From assembly GCA_900557045.1 (NCBI GenBank), contig USQY01000013.1, positions 1 through 37,444 on the forward strand: 37,444 nt of DNA, written 5' to 3'. Positions 1 through 8,576 of this stretch are shown piece after piece. Position 1 is the first letter of the stretch; every line of letters begins with the position of its first letter. The DNA is from an uncultured Clostridium sp. (GTDB lineage Bacteria > Bacillota > Clostridia > TANB77 > CAG-508). A program made the position numbers and the translations under genes. The notes beneath the pieces were generated by a model. It did no database searches and was not told where the DNA came from. It saw only the letters and a list, made by a program, of their open reading frames with translations.

Positions 1-1
1 T

Positions 2-2026
2 TTTAGTCATAGAATAGAACAAGTACAGGATTTTGAGGAAGTTTGTCATAATTCCGAGGAAGAAATACTTTCAAAATATGATATTGATAAGATTTACGAC
101 AAGGCAAAAAAAGAATTATATGATGTATTCCAAAAGATAATATCACTTATCAAAAAAGAACAAAGTGGGAAAACAGAAATAAAAAGGGAACTGAATTTTT
201 ATCTTGCTTGCTTTCAACGATTGGTACTTTCAATTTTGATAGATTCTGATTGGGAAGATACAGCAAAATTTATGCGTGATATAGAGTCCGTTATATTTGA
301 GTCAAAAGAGGTATTTGCGAAGGCAAGCAATAACTTTCAAAAATACATGGAGACCATTAAGGTATCTTTTTCTAAGAAAAAGAGAACGGATAAAGAAAAT
401 AAAATTTTTGAAATACGCAATGAAATACAGAATGAGTGTATTGAGTTTGCAAAAAATGAGGTGGGGATATACCGGTTATCAATTCCAACAGGGGGCGGAA
501 AGACACTGAGTGGGTTGTCATATGCCTTAGCCTTTGCAAAGGAACATCCCAGTACTGAAAGAATATTTTACATAGCACCATTTATATCTGTTATTGAACA
601 GAATGTTGATGTTATAAAAAAAGCAGTTGGAAATGATGAGTGGGTTTTGGAACATCACTCTAGTGTAATAAGAGAGAATGAAATGGATGACGAAAATGTA
701 TGGACGGATTTTTCGTGGGAAGAGCCGTTTGTATGTACCACGTTTGTACAATTTATGAATACATTGTTTTCTGATAAAAAACAGGCAATCAGGCGTATGC
801 ACAGACTGGCAAATTCAGTAATAATCATTGATGAGGTACAAGCAATGCCTGCCAAATGTGTGTATACATTTAATTATATGATGAATTTTCTTCAGCGGGT
901 TTGCAACGCTAATATTGTGTTATGTACGGCTACGCAGCCAGAACTTGATTATAATAAATTTGCTTGCCCAATTATGTATTCACAGCCAACTGATATGATA
1001 AGTAACCTTGGTATGCGTTTTAAGCAATTCGAACGTGTAAAAGTGATACCACAAAAGCGAAAGAAAAACTATAAATTATGTGAGTTAGCAGAGGAAATCG
1101 GTAGACAGGTAAACACATATCAGTCAATATTAGTGGTATTAAATACAAAGGATGCAGTTAGTAGTGTTTATAACAAATTGAACGAAATAGTTGAAGAAAG
1201 TGTTCACGTGGAGTACTTAACAACGAATCTTTGTGCAGAACATAGAAGTGAAAAAATTAAAATGATTAAGTTAGGATTAGAAGATAGAGAACATGGTGGT
1301 AAATGGATTGTTGTAAGCACTAACTTGATTGAAGCTGGGGTAGATATTTCGTTTGAATGTGTTTATCGATCTATGGCTGGACTGGATAGTGTTGCACAGA
1401 CTGCTGGACGTTGTAATCGAAACGGTGAACGAGAGATGGGAGATGTGTTTGTTGTAAATGTGGAGGATGAAAATAAAGGCAGAATGGAGGAATTATTAGA
1501 TGCCATAAATGCGACACAATATGTATTAACAGAGTGTGATTCATCATCAAGCATTTTATCACCACAGTATATGAAAACATTTTATAAACAATATTTTTTT
1601 ATGGAGGAATACAAAATGGCATTTCCCATAGAAGAATATGATACAAATATTTTTAAAATTTTATCGATGGGATTTAAAGAAAGGGAGAAAACGAAGTTTG
1701 CATACATAAAACAAGCATATAAAACAGCAGGAAGGTACTATCAAGTGATTGATCAGAGTTCAGTAGGGGTGATTGTACCCTATGGAGAGGGACGACAGAT
1801 TGTAAATCAGATTCAAGAGGTATGCAATTATCGGGAAATGAAATTACTTATTCGTAAGGCTCAAAGGTATACTGTAAATATACCTCAATATAAATTAGAG
1901 CAATATTGTGAAAAAGGAATAATTTCTCCATGTAAAGAACCATTTTCAAATATTTATTTTGCTACACAGGGTTCTTATAATAAGGAAATGGGAATGACAG
2001 GGGAAATTGAAGATCTTTTTTTCTGA
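2..2026 (+). CDS. cas3: Cas3 helicase-nuclease, type I-C (5' end outside the window)
   Basis: Cas3 is the ATP-driven 3'-5' helicase and HD nuclease that shreds target DNA after Cascade recognition. The frame is open from base 2, so the true start and most of the HD domain lie upstream. The end of the HD domain is seen at LIDSDWEDTA. The helicase core follows in order: Walker A PTGGGKT (485-505), a DEAD-box variant DEVQ (830-841), motif III CTATQP, and motif VI QTAGRCNRNGER. The stop at 2024-2026 lies 18 bases before cas5c, in the canonical I-C order cas3-cas5c-cas8c. CGG is used as ordinary Arg at 473, 896 and 1832, which sets this gene apart from the chromosomal genes downstream. An apparent TTG start at 221 has no ribosome binding site and would remove real Cas3 sequence. 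Confidence 0.96.
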   Translation, partial: FSHRIEQVQDFEEVCHNSEEEILSKYDIDKIYDKAKKELYDVFQKIISLIKKEQSGKTEIKRELNFYLACFQRLVLSILIDSDWEDTAKFMRDIESVIFESKEVFAKASNNFQKYMETIKVSFSKKKRTDKENKIFEIRNEIQNECIEFAKNEVGIYRLSIPTGGGKTLSGLSYALAFAKEHPSTERIFYIAPFISVIEQNVDVIKKAVGNDEWVLEHHSSVIRENEMDDENVWTDFSWEEPFVCTTFVQFMNTLFSDKKQAIRRMHRLANSVIIIDEVQAMPAKCVYTFNYMMNFLQRVCNANIVLCTATQPELDYNKFACPIMYSQPTDMISNLGMRFKQFERVKVIPQKRKKNYKLCELAEEIGRQVNTYQSILVVLNTKDAVSSVYNKLNEIVEESVHVEYLTTNLCAEHRSEKIKMIKLGLEDREHGGKWIVVSTNLIEAGVDISFECVYRSMAGLDSVAQTAGRCNRNGEREMGDVFVVNVEDENKGRMEELLDAINATQYVLTECDSSSSILSPQYMKTFYKQYFFMEEYKMAFPIEEYDTNIFKILSMGFKEREKTKFAYIKQAYKTAGRYYQVIDQSSVGVIVPYGEGRQIVNQIQEVCNYREMKLLIRKAQRYTVNIPQYKLEQYCEKGIISPCKEPFSNIYFATQGSYNKEMGMTGEIEDLFF

Positions 2027-2044
2027 AGAAAGGAGGCAAGATGC

Positions 2045-2761
2045 GTGAAGTGGAAAAACGAGATTGAGTACAAAGTTTATGGTCGGTATGCATTGTTTAC
2101 AGATCCATTGACGAAAACAGGAGGTGAGAAATTTAGTTATCAGATTCCAACATACCAAGCATTAAAAGGAATTACGGAATCTATATATTGGAAACCTACA
2201 TTTTATTGGGTAATTGACTCTGTAAGAGTTATGAATACCATTCAAACAGAAGCTAAAGGGATCCGCCCGATCGCATATAATGGCGGAAATGAGCTTGCAT
2301 ATTATACCTACTTAAAAGATGTAGAGTATCGAGTTAAAGCACACTTTGAATGGAATGAAAATCGCCCAGAGTTAGAGGGCGATAGAAATGAGGATAAACA
2401 TTTTCAGATAGCCAAGAGAATGATTGATCGTGGTGGTCGTAGAGATGTTTTTTTGGGAACCAGAGAGTGCCAAGCGTATGTAGAACCATGTGTGTTTGAC
2501 GAGGGAATGGGAGCATACGACGAGGTGGATTTATCCTTTGGAATTATGGTTCATGGAATTACTTATCCAGATGAAGCTGTTGAAAAAGATGAAAGAAATC
2601 AATTGGCGATTCGATTATGGAATGCACAAATGAGGAAAGGAATTATAAATTTTCCAAGACCAGAAGAGTGCGAAATTCGACGTAACATTGGTGCGTTTGA
2701 AATGAAAAAATTTGGAGAGGGCAATTTTTCTGGATTAGATGAATTTAAAGGAGGTGAATGA
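2045..2761 (+). CDS. cas5c: Cas5c (Cas5d), pre-crRNA endonuclease of type I-C
   Basis: Cas5c replaces Cas6 in type I-C: it cuts the repeat and stays on the 5' handle of the crRNA in the Cascade complex. The 238-residue length fits the family. The N-terminal RAMP strand (IEYKVYGRYALFTDP) and the YQIPTYQALKGITESIYWKP segment are typical. The start is GTG 2045, eight bases after AGGAGG (2031-2036); an ATG at 2041 is in another frame and stops at once. The family's Y/K/H catalytic triad cannot be assigned with certainty by eye. One in-frame CGG (2084) reads as Arg. The 3' end overlaps the cas8c ribosome binding site, so the two are translationally coupled. Confidence 0.95.
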   Translation: MKWKNEIEYKVYGRYALFTDPLTKTGGEKFSYQIPTYQALKGITESIYWKPTFYWVIDSVRVMNTIQTEAKGIRPIAYNGGNELAYYTYLKDVEYRVKAHFEWNENRPELEGDRNEDKHFQIAKRMIDRGGRRDVFLGTRECQAYVEPCVFDEGMGAYDEVDLSFGIMVHGITYPDEAVEKDERNQLAIRLWNAQMRKGIINFPRPEECEIRRNIGAFEMKKFGEGNFSGLDEFKGGE

Positions 2762-2762
2762 A

Positions 2763-4745
2763 TTGGCATGGATGAAAGTGTTGGCAGATACTTATGACAC
2801 CTATGAGAATTTGGTGGGAGTATGCAGGGATGCTCAACCAGTATTGCTACCAATTGCACATTCGACGGCAAATGCGCAGATTGAAATAACAATCAATGCG
2901 ATGGGGCAGTTACTCGCATGTGCTAAGGTTGAAAAAGGAAATGAGGTTACAATAATTCCTGTTACGGAAGATTCTGCTTCAAGAAGTAGCGGGGTTGCAC
3001 CGCATTCATTATGTGATAAACTGTGTTATATTGCAAAAGATTACTCCTTTTACACCAAAGAAAATAAGGAGAAGTATTTTGAAAAATATATAGAACAGTT
3101 AAGTGGCTGGGTCAAAAGTGGTAGCGCACATCCCATGGTAGAGGCTATTTATCGATACTTGAGTAAAGGAACTGTAATTTGCGATTTGCTAGAAGCGGGT
3201 ATTTTGGAATTAGATGCAGATGGTGTGTTGTCTGATAAAGTGAATAAAATACAAGGATATAAACAGACAGAGGCATTTGTTCGCTTTATTGTTTATTTGC
3301 AAAATAGAGATGATGAAACAGAAAATCGAGTATGGAAAAATTCAGAAGTGTACAATAATTATGTGGAATATTATTCTAGTACACTTAACGATAAGGATGT
3401 ATGTTATGTTACGGGAAAATATGAAGTGTGTACAGATAAGCATCCATCGAAAATTAGAAATACGGCAGATAAAGCAAAATTAATTTCAGGCAATGATGAA
3501 TCAGGATTTACCTATCGTGGAAGGTTTGCAAATAAGCAGCAGGCTGTTACAGTTGGTTATTTTACGTCCCAAAAAGCCCATAATGCACTGAAGTGGTTAT
3601 TACAAAAGCAAGGATATCGAAAAGATGAAGCTGCATTTGTTAGTTGGATGACAAATCGAGATATGGTACTTCCAGATATTGGAGAGGATTCAATTCACGC
3701 ATATGAAAAAATTTTAACAGAAGAAGCAACTGGTCTTGACTGGCTTGATTTTCTGGATGAACCAGACGAAAATAAGGAATTTGATACTGGAAAAGTTTTT
3801 GCCGAAAAGTTTAACAAGGCAATTCAGGGTTACACTGAAAAAATTGCTCTGAATGATAGAGTGTCATTGATAGCTTTGGATGCAGCCACGACAGGACGTA
3901 TATCAATTTCTTATTATGATGAAATGGGAGGCAGACAATACATATCCGCAATACAGTATTGGTACAATCACTGTATGTGGGAGCGATATATTACTTTGGA
4001 TAAAAAGAATAAATTGGGAATATGGAAAGAAAGTACTCCGGCGCCCCGCGAAATGGCATTGGCTGCATACGGTGTTTTAAGGAGTAGTGGTATGCTGGAA
4101 GCGGATTCTAAATTGCTTAGAAATACGGTGCAAAGGTTGTTGCCATGTATTACAAAAAACATTGATATTCCCAAAGATTTAGTACGAGCAGCTGTAATAC
4201 GGACATCGCAGCCACTTGCTTATTATAATAAAGGATTTTTTGTATGGGAAAATAATTTATTACGTGTAACTTGTGCCATGATACGGTATCAATATGAAAA
4301 AAAGAAAGGAGATGGTAAAATGGGTACATTCTTAGAGGATAACGTAGATAATAGAAGTGTGTTGTTTGGACGCTTATTGGCTGTTTGCGATTATATGGAA
4401 CAGCGTGCTATGTTTGAACGTGACGAGAAAGGCAAGATTAAAGAACAACGCCAGACCAATGCAAAAAGATATTGGAATGCCTATAGTATGAGACCTGCGG
4501 CTACATTAAAAACATTGCGTGAAAATCTTGTGCCTTATATGAAAAAGCTAACTGGTTATGAAATTCGATATTTTGAAAACTGTATGGAAGAATTGATGGT
4601 TATGTTGGCTGATAATGGTTATGATAACCGAGCATTGTCTGAATTGTATCTTCCTGGCTATTATTTAGAAAAAAAACAGATGGAGGATTATTTTAAAAAT
4701 AATAAAAAAGAAAAAAATATTGAAAAATGGCGCAAATTGTATTGA
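2763..4745 (+). CDS. cas8c: Cas8c (Csd1), large subunit of the type I-C Cascade
   Basis: Cas8c is the large subunit that recognises the PAM and helps open target DNA. I chose TTG 2763 as start: it lies eight bases after AAAGGAGGTGA (2747-2757) and gives a MAWMKVLADTYDTYENL start like other Csd1 proteins. An in-frame ATG at 2739 sits upstream of that ribosome binding site and inside cas5c. The 660-residue length suits the family. CGG is used as Arg at 4200 (CGGA context, in AAVIRTSQPLAYYN) and 4284, with no shift. In a complete locus cas7c would follow, but here the next gene is the unrelated sigH. The last 141 codons carry their own ribosome binding site and start (see cas11c). Confidence 0.94.
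   Translation: MAWMKVLADTYDTYENLVGVCRDAQPVLLPIAHSTANAQIEITINAMGQLLACAKVEKGNEVTIIPVTEDSASRSSGVAPHSLCDKLCYIAKDYSFYTKENKEKYFEKYIEQLSGWVKSGSAHPMVEAIYRYLSKGTVICDLLEAGILELDADGVLSDKVNKIQGYKQTEAFVRFIVYLQNRDDETENRVWKNSEVYNNYVEYYSSTLNDKDVCYVTGKYEVCTDKHPSKIRNTADKAKLISGNDESGFTYRGRFANKQQAVTVGYFTSQKAHNALKWLLQKQGYRKDEAAFVSWMTNRDMVLPDIGEDSIHAYEKILTEEATGLDWLDFLDEPDENKEFDTGKVFAEKFNKAIQGYTEKIALNDRVSLIALDAATTGRISISYYDEMGGRQYISAIQYWYNHCMWERYITLDKKNKLGIWKESTPAPREMALAAYGVLRSSGMLEADSKLLRNTVQRLLPCITKNIDIPKDLVRAAVIRTSQPLAYYNKGFFVWENNLLRVTCAMIRYQYEKKKGDGKMGTFLEDNVDNRSVLFGRLLAVCDYMEQRAMFERDEKGKIKEQRQTNAKRYWNAYSMRPAATLKTLRENLVPYMKKLTGYEIRYFENCMEELMVMLADNGYDNRALSELYLPGYYLEKKQMEDYFKNNKKEKNIEKWRKLY
4320..4745 (+). CDS. cas11c: Cas11c small subunit, internal in-frame start within cas8c
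   Basis: In type I-C systems the Cascade small subunit is known to be made from an internal start near the 3' end of cas8c. Here a strong ribosome binding site, AAAGGAG (4305-4311), stands eight bases before an in-frame ATG at 4320 (MGTFLEDNVDNRSVLFGR). It yields a helical 141-residue product identical to the Cas8c C-terminus, about the size expected of Cas11c. An AGGAG-type site at the right spacing inside a coding region is unlikely by chance. Separate translation is inferred from this site and from known members of the family. Confidence 0.75.
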   Translation: MGTFLEDNVDNRSVLFGRLLAVCDYMEQRAMFERDEKGKIKEQRQTNAKRYWNAYSMRPAATLKTLRENLVPYMKKLTGYEIRYFENCMEELMVMLADNGYDNRALSELYLPGYYLEKKQMEDYFKNNKKEKNIEKWRKLY

Positions 4746-4768
4746 CATATAAATCTTTTAATGATAAT
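4742..4768 (+). promoter_or_regulatory. Possible sigH promoter overlapping the cas8c stop codon
   Basis: TTGACA (4742-4747) contains the cas8c TGA stop (4743-4745) and is followed after 15 bases by GATAAT (4763-4768). A weaker TAATAA lies at the better 17-base spacing (4765-4770). It would serve sigH 45 bases downstream. The spacing is poor, so this is tentative. It does show that the composition change from cas-like to AT-rich sequence falls within a few bases of the cas8c stop. Confidence 0.4.
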
Positions 4769-4812
4769 AATAAATATGTCTAGAACATAATAGCATCAGG
4801 AGGAAAAAGTTT

Positions 4813-5454
4813 ATGACCGATATAAATTTATGGCAATATACAAATGAAAATTATAATGAGTTAAGTGATGAGGAAGTTATAAAATTAATAAAGTCTGGAG
4901 ACAAAAATGCACTTGATTATATTATGAATAAATATAAAGAAGTTGTTAATATAAGAGTTAGTAAGTATTTTATTATTGGTGCAGAGAAAGAAGACATTGT
5001 GCAAGAAGGGCTAATAGGGTTATATAAAGCTATAAAAAGCTTTGATACTGAAAAAGAAAATTCTTTTAAAACATTTGCTAATTTATGTATAGAGAGGCAG
5101 TTAATTACAGCAATAAAAACATCAAATAGGCAAAAACATATGCCATTAAATTCATATTTATCTTTAAATATGTCTGCGTATGAGGACGATGAGGCAGATA
5201 CTGTTATAGATGTGTTTGATTCTAGTTTAATAGAAGATCCATTAGAAACATTAACTAAAAAAGAATATTATATGGATATTGAAAATGCTATAGATAAGTC
5301 TCTAAGTAATTTTGAGAAAAAAGTTCTTAATAGGTTTGCTAAAGGCGAATCTTACGTGCAAATTGCCGATAAGTTAAATGCTCCAGTAAAATCTATAGAT
5401 AATGCAATTCAAAGAATACGTAAAAAAGCAATTAGAAATATTGTAAATGAATAG
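4813..5454 (+). CDS. sigH: Sporulation sigma factor SigH (Spo0H, sigma-30)
   Basis: SigH directs RNA polymerase to early sporulation and transition-state genes. The 213 residues match the family. Region 2 is clear (NKYKEVVNIRVSKYF, EDIVQEGLIGLYKAIKSF, FKTFANLCIERQLITAIKT), followed by the SigH hallmark RQKHMPLNSYLSLN. Region 4 carries a helix-turn-helix (ALNRFAKGESYVQIADKL-like segment near residues 175-205). The ribosome binding site AGGAGG sits just before ATG 4813. In many Firmicutes sigH precedes rpmG, secE and nusG; here it is followed by tRNA-Thr and a wall enzyme. Base composition and codon use are host-type, unlike the cas genes next door. Confidence 0.93.
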   Translation: MTDINLWQYTNENYNELSDEEVIKLIKSGDKNALDYIMNKYKEVVNIRVSKYFIIGAEKEDIVQEGLIGLYKAIKSFDTEKENSFKTFANLCIERQLITAIKTSNRQKHMPLNSYLSLNMSAYEDDEADTVIDVFDSSLIEDPLETLTKKEYYMDIENAIDKSLSNFEKKVLNRFAKGESYVQIADKLNAPVKSIDNAIQRIRKKAIRNIVNE

Positions 5455-5531
5455 ATATTTTGTCAAGTGAAAAGTTAAACACAATTTTGTAAGGTAAACG
5501 CAATTTGTAGGTCAATGTATGTTTTCATATA

Positions 5532-5560
5532 TTGACTTTTTGTTAATAGTATTGTAAATT
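5532..5560 (+). promoter_or_regulatory. Sigma-A-like promoter upstream of tRNA-Thr
   Basis: TTGACT (5532-5537), a 17-base spacer and TAAATT (5555-5560) resemble a vegetative promoter. It lies in the 271-base gap between sigH and the tRNA, in which I see no gene. The -10 element is only a 4/6 match. Confidence 0.4.
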
Positions 5561-5603
5561 AATATTATGAGAGAATAATTATTCAAAGTGCATTTGTAAA
5601 ATC

Positions 5604-5652
5604 TTGACAACACTTTTGACAACGTCAGAAACGGAAAAGTTGTCAAAAAGTG
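5604..5652 (+). repeat. TTGACAAC repeat cluster and 13-bp inverted repeat
   Basis: TTGACAAC occurs directly repeated at 5604-5611 and 5616-5623 (12 bases apart, about one helical turn) and inverted at 5639-5646. CACTTTTGACAAC (5611-5623) pairs with 5639-5652, with one extra A, around a 15-base loop. No T tract follows on the plus strand, so it is not an obvious terminator. The arrangement resembles protein-binding sites (an operator or recombinase arm sites) about 75 bases before a tRNA gene. Its function is unknown. Confidence 0.5.
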
Positions 5653-5725
5653 GAAAAAACGGACCTATATTTTGAAACTTAAAATGTCTACAATGCTTGA
5701 AAACATAATAAAAACAAGAAAAATG

Positions 5726-5801
5726 CTTCCATAGCTCAGCAGGTAGAGCACTACCTTGGTAAGGTAGAGGTCACGAGTTCAAGTCTCGTTGGAAGCTCCA
5801 A
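5726..5801 (+). tRNA. tRNA-Thr (anticodon GGT)
   Basis: A complete 76-base cloverleaf. Acceptor stem GCTTCCA (5726-5732) pairs with TGGAAGC (5791-5797), followed by discriminator T and encoded CCA. The anticodon arm is CTACC-TTGGTAA-GGTAG, giving anticodon GGT. The T arm is ACGAG-TTCAAGT-CTCGT. It reads ACC and ACT. A second tRNA-Thr (CGT) lies at 33251-33326 on the other strand. Confidence 0.97.
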
Positions 5802-5846
5802 ACAAACGAAAAAACATATAAATTTGTTATATTTTAAGGAGATTAT

Positions 5847-7340
5847 ATGGGGGGGAATTTTAAAAAAAATAACATTAAAAATAAAATTATAATTGTATTA
5901 GTATGTATGATAATAATTGGAACATTTATAGGATTTTCAGCTATATTATACAACATTTTTTATAATAATAATTTAAAATCAATACAAACAATTTCTAAAG
6001 ATAATGCTGAAAAAACAGTAAAAAATCAAAAACAAGATGAAGATTTACCAATATCTGTAGAACTAGCTCAAGATGAAGAAGAAATGTTAAAAATATCAGA
6101 GGAAGAAAAAAATAAAATTGAGGAAGAAGAAAAAAAACAAGAACAAGAACAAAAAAAACAGGAAGAGGAACAGAAAAAGCAGGAACAGAAAAATAAAACA
6201 TTAAATTATCCATATTATATAAAAGTAAATTATACTGCTAATACAGTAACTGTATATAAAAAAGATTCGAATGGAAGTTATGCTATACCAGTAAAAGCAA
6301 TGGTATGTTCTACTGGAAAAGCAACACCTAGATCTGGTGTATATAAAACACCAAATAAATATAGATGGAAATTGTTAATTGGAAATTCATATGGTCAATA
6401 TTCAACAAGAATAACAGGTCAAATATTATTTCATTCAGTACCATATGAAAAACAATCAGAAGATTCCTTGATTACAAGATATTATGATAGATTAGGAATA
6501 ACTACATCATTAGGATGCATTCGTTTAACTGTTGAAGATGCAAAGTGGATATATGATAATTGCCCAATAGGAACATCTGTTGAATTTTACTCGTCATCAA
6601 ATCCAGGACCGTTAGGAAAACCCTCAGCTAAAAAAATTGAAAGTTATGGTTCACCGTTAAATAAATGGGATCCAACAGATCCTAATCCGAATAATCCTTG
6701 GAAAAACCAAAATATTGTTAATAGTGCTAATGATAAGTTAAAAGAAAATAATAAAAATACTGATACCAATGATAATACTAATAAAAATAACAATACAAAC
6801 ACTAATATAAATCAAAACACAGTTAAAAATACAAACAATTCGACATCAAGTTCTGAAAATAATAAAATAAGTATAGCTAATGTTGTAGGAAAAACAGAAA
6901 ACGAAGCAAAAAATGTTTTAAAAAATTTAACAGTGAAAATTGAGTACAAAGAAGATGATACTAAAGGTAATGGAATAGTATTGTTACAAAATATAAAACC
7001 AGGTAGTTTGGTTGAAAAAGGAACAGATATAATTTTAACTGTAAATAAAATTCAAGAAATAAACAATGGAATTGTAAATATAAATGTTAAATCATTAACT
7101 CAGTATGTGCAACAAAAAAACGAAAATTATGAAATTATACAACCTAAAAAAGTTAAGTTAAAATTAACTGTTGATGACAAAGAAGTATATAATGAAGATG
7201 TTTCAGAAGATTCAGAAAGTATAAATATAAAAATTAAAGAAAAAAATGCGGGGATATTAAAAATATACATAGATGGAAAATTAAAAAAAGAAACACAATT
7301 TTTTTTCGATGAATCAAATACAATTCTTAAAGTAAAATAA
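5847..7340 (+). CDS. Membrane-anchored L,D-transpeptidase (YkuD) with PASTA domain
   Basis: Predicted to make 3-3 cross-links, or attach proteins, in peptidoglycan outside the cell. Order of parts in 497 residues: one N-terminal membrane segment (about 14-38), a Glu/Lys/Gln-rich stretch likely to be a coiled coil (about 70-115), the YkuD catalytic domain (about 120-250) with an upstream HSVPYEK histidine and the SLGCIRL motif (catalytic Cys near residue 224), an Asn/Thr linker, one PASTA domain (about 340-405, IANVVGKTENEAKNVL), and a beta-rich C-terminal domain ending ILKVK. PASTA domains bind muropeptides or beta-lactams in other proteins. The start ATG 5847 follows AAGGAG at 5837-5842. Its substrate is not shown by the sequence. 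Confidence 0.88.
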   Translation: MGGNFKKNNIKNKIIIVLVCMIIIGTFIGFSAILYNIFYNNNLKSIQTISKDNAEKTVKNQKQDEDLPISVELAQDEEEMLKISEEEKNKIEEEEKKQEQEQKKQEEEQKKQEQKNKTLNYPYYIKVNYTANTVTVYKKDSNGSYAIPVKAMVCSTGKATPRSGVYKTPNKYRWKLLIGNSYGQYSTRITGQILFHSVPYEKQSEDSLITRYYDRLGITTSLGCIRLTVEDAKWIYDNCPIGTSVEFYSSSNPGPLGKPSAKKIESYGSPLNKWDPTDPNPNNPWKNQNIVNSANDKLKENNKNTDTNDNTNKNNNTNTNINQNTVKNTNNSTSSSENNKISIANVVGKTENEAKNVLKNLTVKIEYKEDDTKGNGIVLLQNIKPGSLVEKGTDIILTVNKIQEINNGIVNINVKSLTQYVQQKNENYEIIQPKKVKLKLTVDDKEVYNEDVSEDSESINIKIKEKNAGILKIYIDGKLKKETQFFFDESNTILKVK

Positions 7341-7359
7341 TAAAGGAGAGAGATAAAAA

Positions 7360-8451
7360 ATGAAAATAGGAATAGTAGGACTTCCAAATGTTGGAAAAAG
7401 TACATTGTTTAATGCAATAACTAATGCAGGGGCTGAATGTGCAAATTATCCATTTTGTACAATAGAACCAAATATAGGTGTGGTTCCTGTTCCTGATGAA
7501 AGATTAGATAAATTAGCAAAAATGTATAATCCAGAAAAAATAACACATGCTATAATAGAATTCGTTGATATTGCGGGGTTAGTAAAAGGTGCTAGCAAGG
7601 GTGAAGGCTTGGGAAATAAGTTTTTATCACATATAAGAGAAGTTGATAGCATAGCACAAGTAGTAAGATGTTTTGAAAATCCAAATGTAGTTCATGTTGA
7701 TGGAAGTATAAATCCGTTAAGAGATATCGAAACTATAAACTTAGAATTGATTTTCTCAGATATTGAAACTGTAGAAAAAAGATTAGATAGAGCAAAAAAA
7801 ACTCTGAAAGCGGATAAAAAAGCACAATCAGAAATTGATGTATTAGAAAAAATAAAAAGTACGCTTGAATCAGGAAAATGTGCTAGAACTATTTCTTTGT
7901 CAGATGAAGAAAAAGAATTGATGAAAGATACATTTTTATTAACAATGAAACCGAGTTTATATATTGCAAATGTTTCAGAAGAACAATTACAAAATGTTGA
8001 TACTGATGAAAATGTAAGAAAAGTTATAGAATATGCCAAAAGCGAAAATGCACAAGTTATACCATTATGTATAAAAATTGAAGAAGAGTTATCATCTTTA
8101 GAAAAAGATGATAAGCAAGAAATGCTAGAAGCTCTAAACTTGAATGAATCTGGCTTAGATAAAGTTATAAAAGCCAGTTATGATTTATTAGGCTTAATGT
8201 CATTTTTAACTGCTGGTGAGCCAGAAGTTAGGGCATGGACAATCAAAAAAGGAACAAAGGCACCACAAGCTGCTGGAAAAATTCATTCAGATATTGAAAG
8301 AGGATTTATTAGAGCTGAAATTGTTTCTTATGAAGATTTAATAAAAGAGGGGTCCATGAATGCTGCTAAAGAAAAAGGATTAGTTCGTTCAGAGGGAAAA
8401 GAATATATTATGAAGGATGGAGATGTAGCATTATTTAGATTTAATGTTTAG
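7360..8451 (+). CDS. ychF: YchF/OLA1-type ribosome-associated ATPase
   Basis: A universally conserved Obg-family P-loop protein of 363 residues, the usual size. It shows the G1 loop GLPNVGKS, G3 DIAGLVKGASKGEGLG, and NVSE in place of the NKxD guanine motif, the feature that makes YchF prefer ATP. A helical insert follows and a C-terminal TGS domain (about residues 278-361, ending GDVALFRFNV). In other bacteria it binds ribosomes and damps the oxidative-stress response. It starts 20 bases after the transpeptidase stop behind AAAGGAGAG, so the two are probably co-transcribed. Confidence 0.97.
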   Translation: MKIGIVGLPNVGKSTLFNAITNAGAECANYPFCTIEPNIGVVPVPDERLDKLAKMYNPEKITHAIIEFVDIAGLVKGASKGEGLGNKFLSHIREVDSIAQVVRCFENPNVVHVDGSINPLRDIETINLELIFSDIETVEKRLDRAKKTLKADKKAQSEIDVLEKIKSTLESGKCARTISLSDEEKELMKDTFLLTMKPSLYIANVSEEQLQNVDTDENVRKVIEYAKSENAQVIPLCIKIEEELSSLEKDDKQEMLEALNLNESGLDKVIKASYDLLGLMSFLTAGEPEVRAWTIKKGTKAPQAAGKIHSDIERGFIRAEIVSYEDLIKEGSMNAAKEKGLVRSEGKEYIMKDGDVALFRFNV

Positions 8452-8505
8452 TATTTATATAAAAGCTAAAAAATACATAAATTTTGCAAAAATGGACAAA
8501 ATATA

Positions 8506-8534
8506 TTGACTTAAAAAATATTTAATTGTAAAAT
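8506..8534 (+). promoter_or_regulatory. Sigma-A promoter for the small surface-protein gene
   Basis: TTGACT (8506-8511), a 17-base spacer, then TAAAAT (8529-8534). It lies about 40 bases upstream of the ATG at 8577 and separates that gene from ychF. Confidence 0.7.
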
Positions 8535-8576
8535 TATAATATAAAATAATATTCAAAAGAAAAAGGAGAAATAATT

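Noticed and set aside
221..226. TTG start for a 601-residue Cas3
   Set aside because: The frame is open back to base 2 and the upstream codons continue the HD domain; no ribosome binding site precedes 221.
2739..2762. ATG 2739 as the cas8c start
   Set aside because: It lies upstream of the AAAGGAGGTGA site inside cas5c; TTG 2763 has the right spacing and the family N-terminus.
5726..5801. Integrated element at the tRNA-Thr (GGT) 3' end
   Set aside because: No repeat of the tRNA 3' end and no integrase gene is seen downstream; the following gene is an ordinary wall enzyme.
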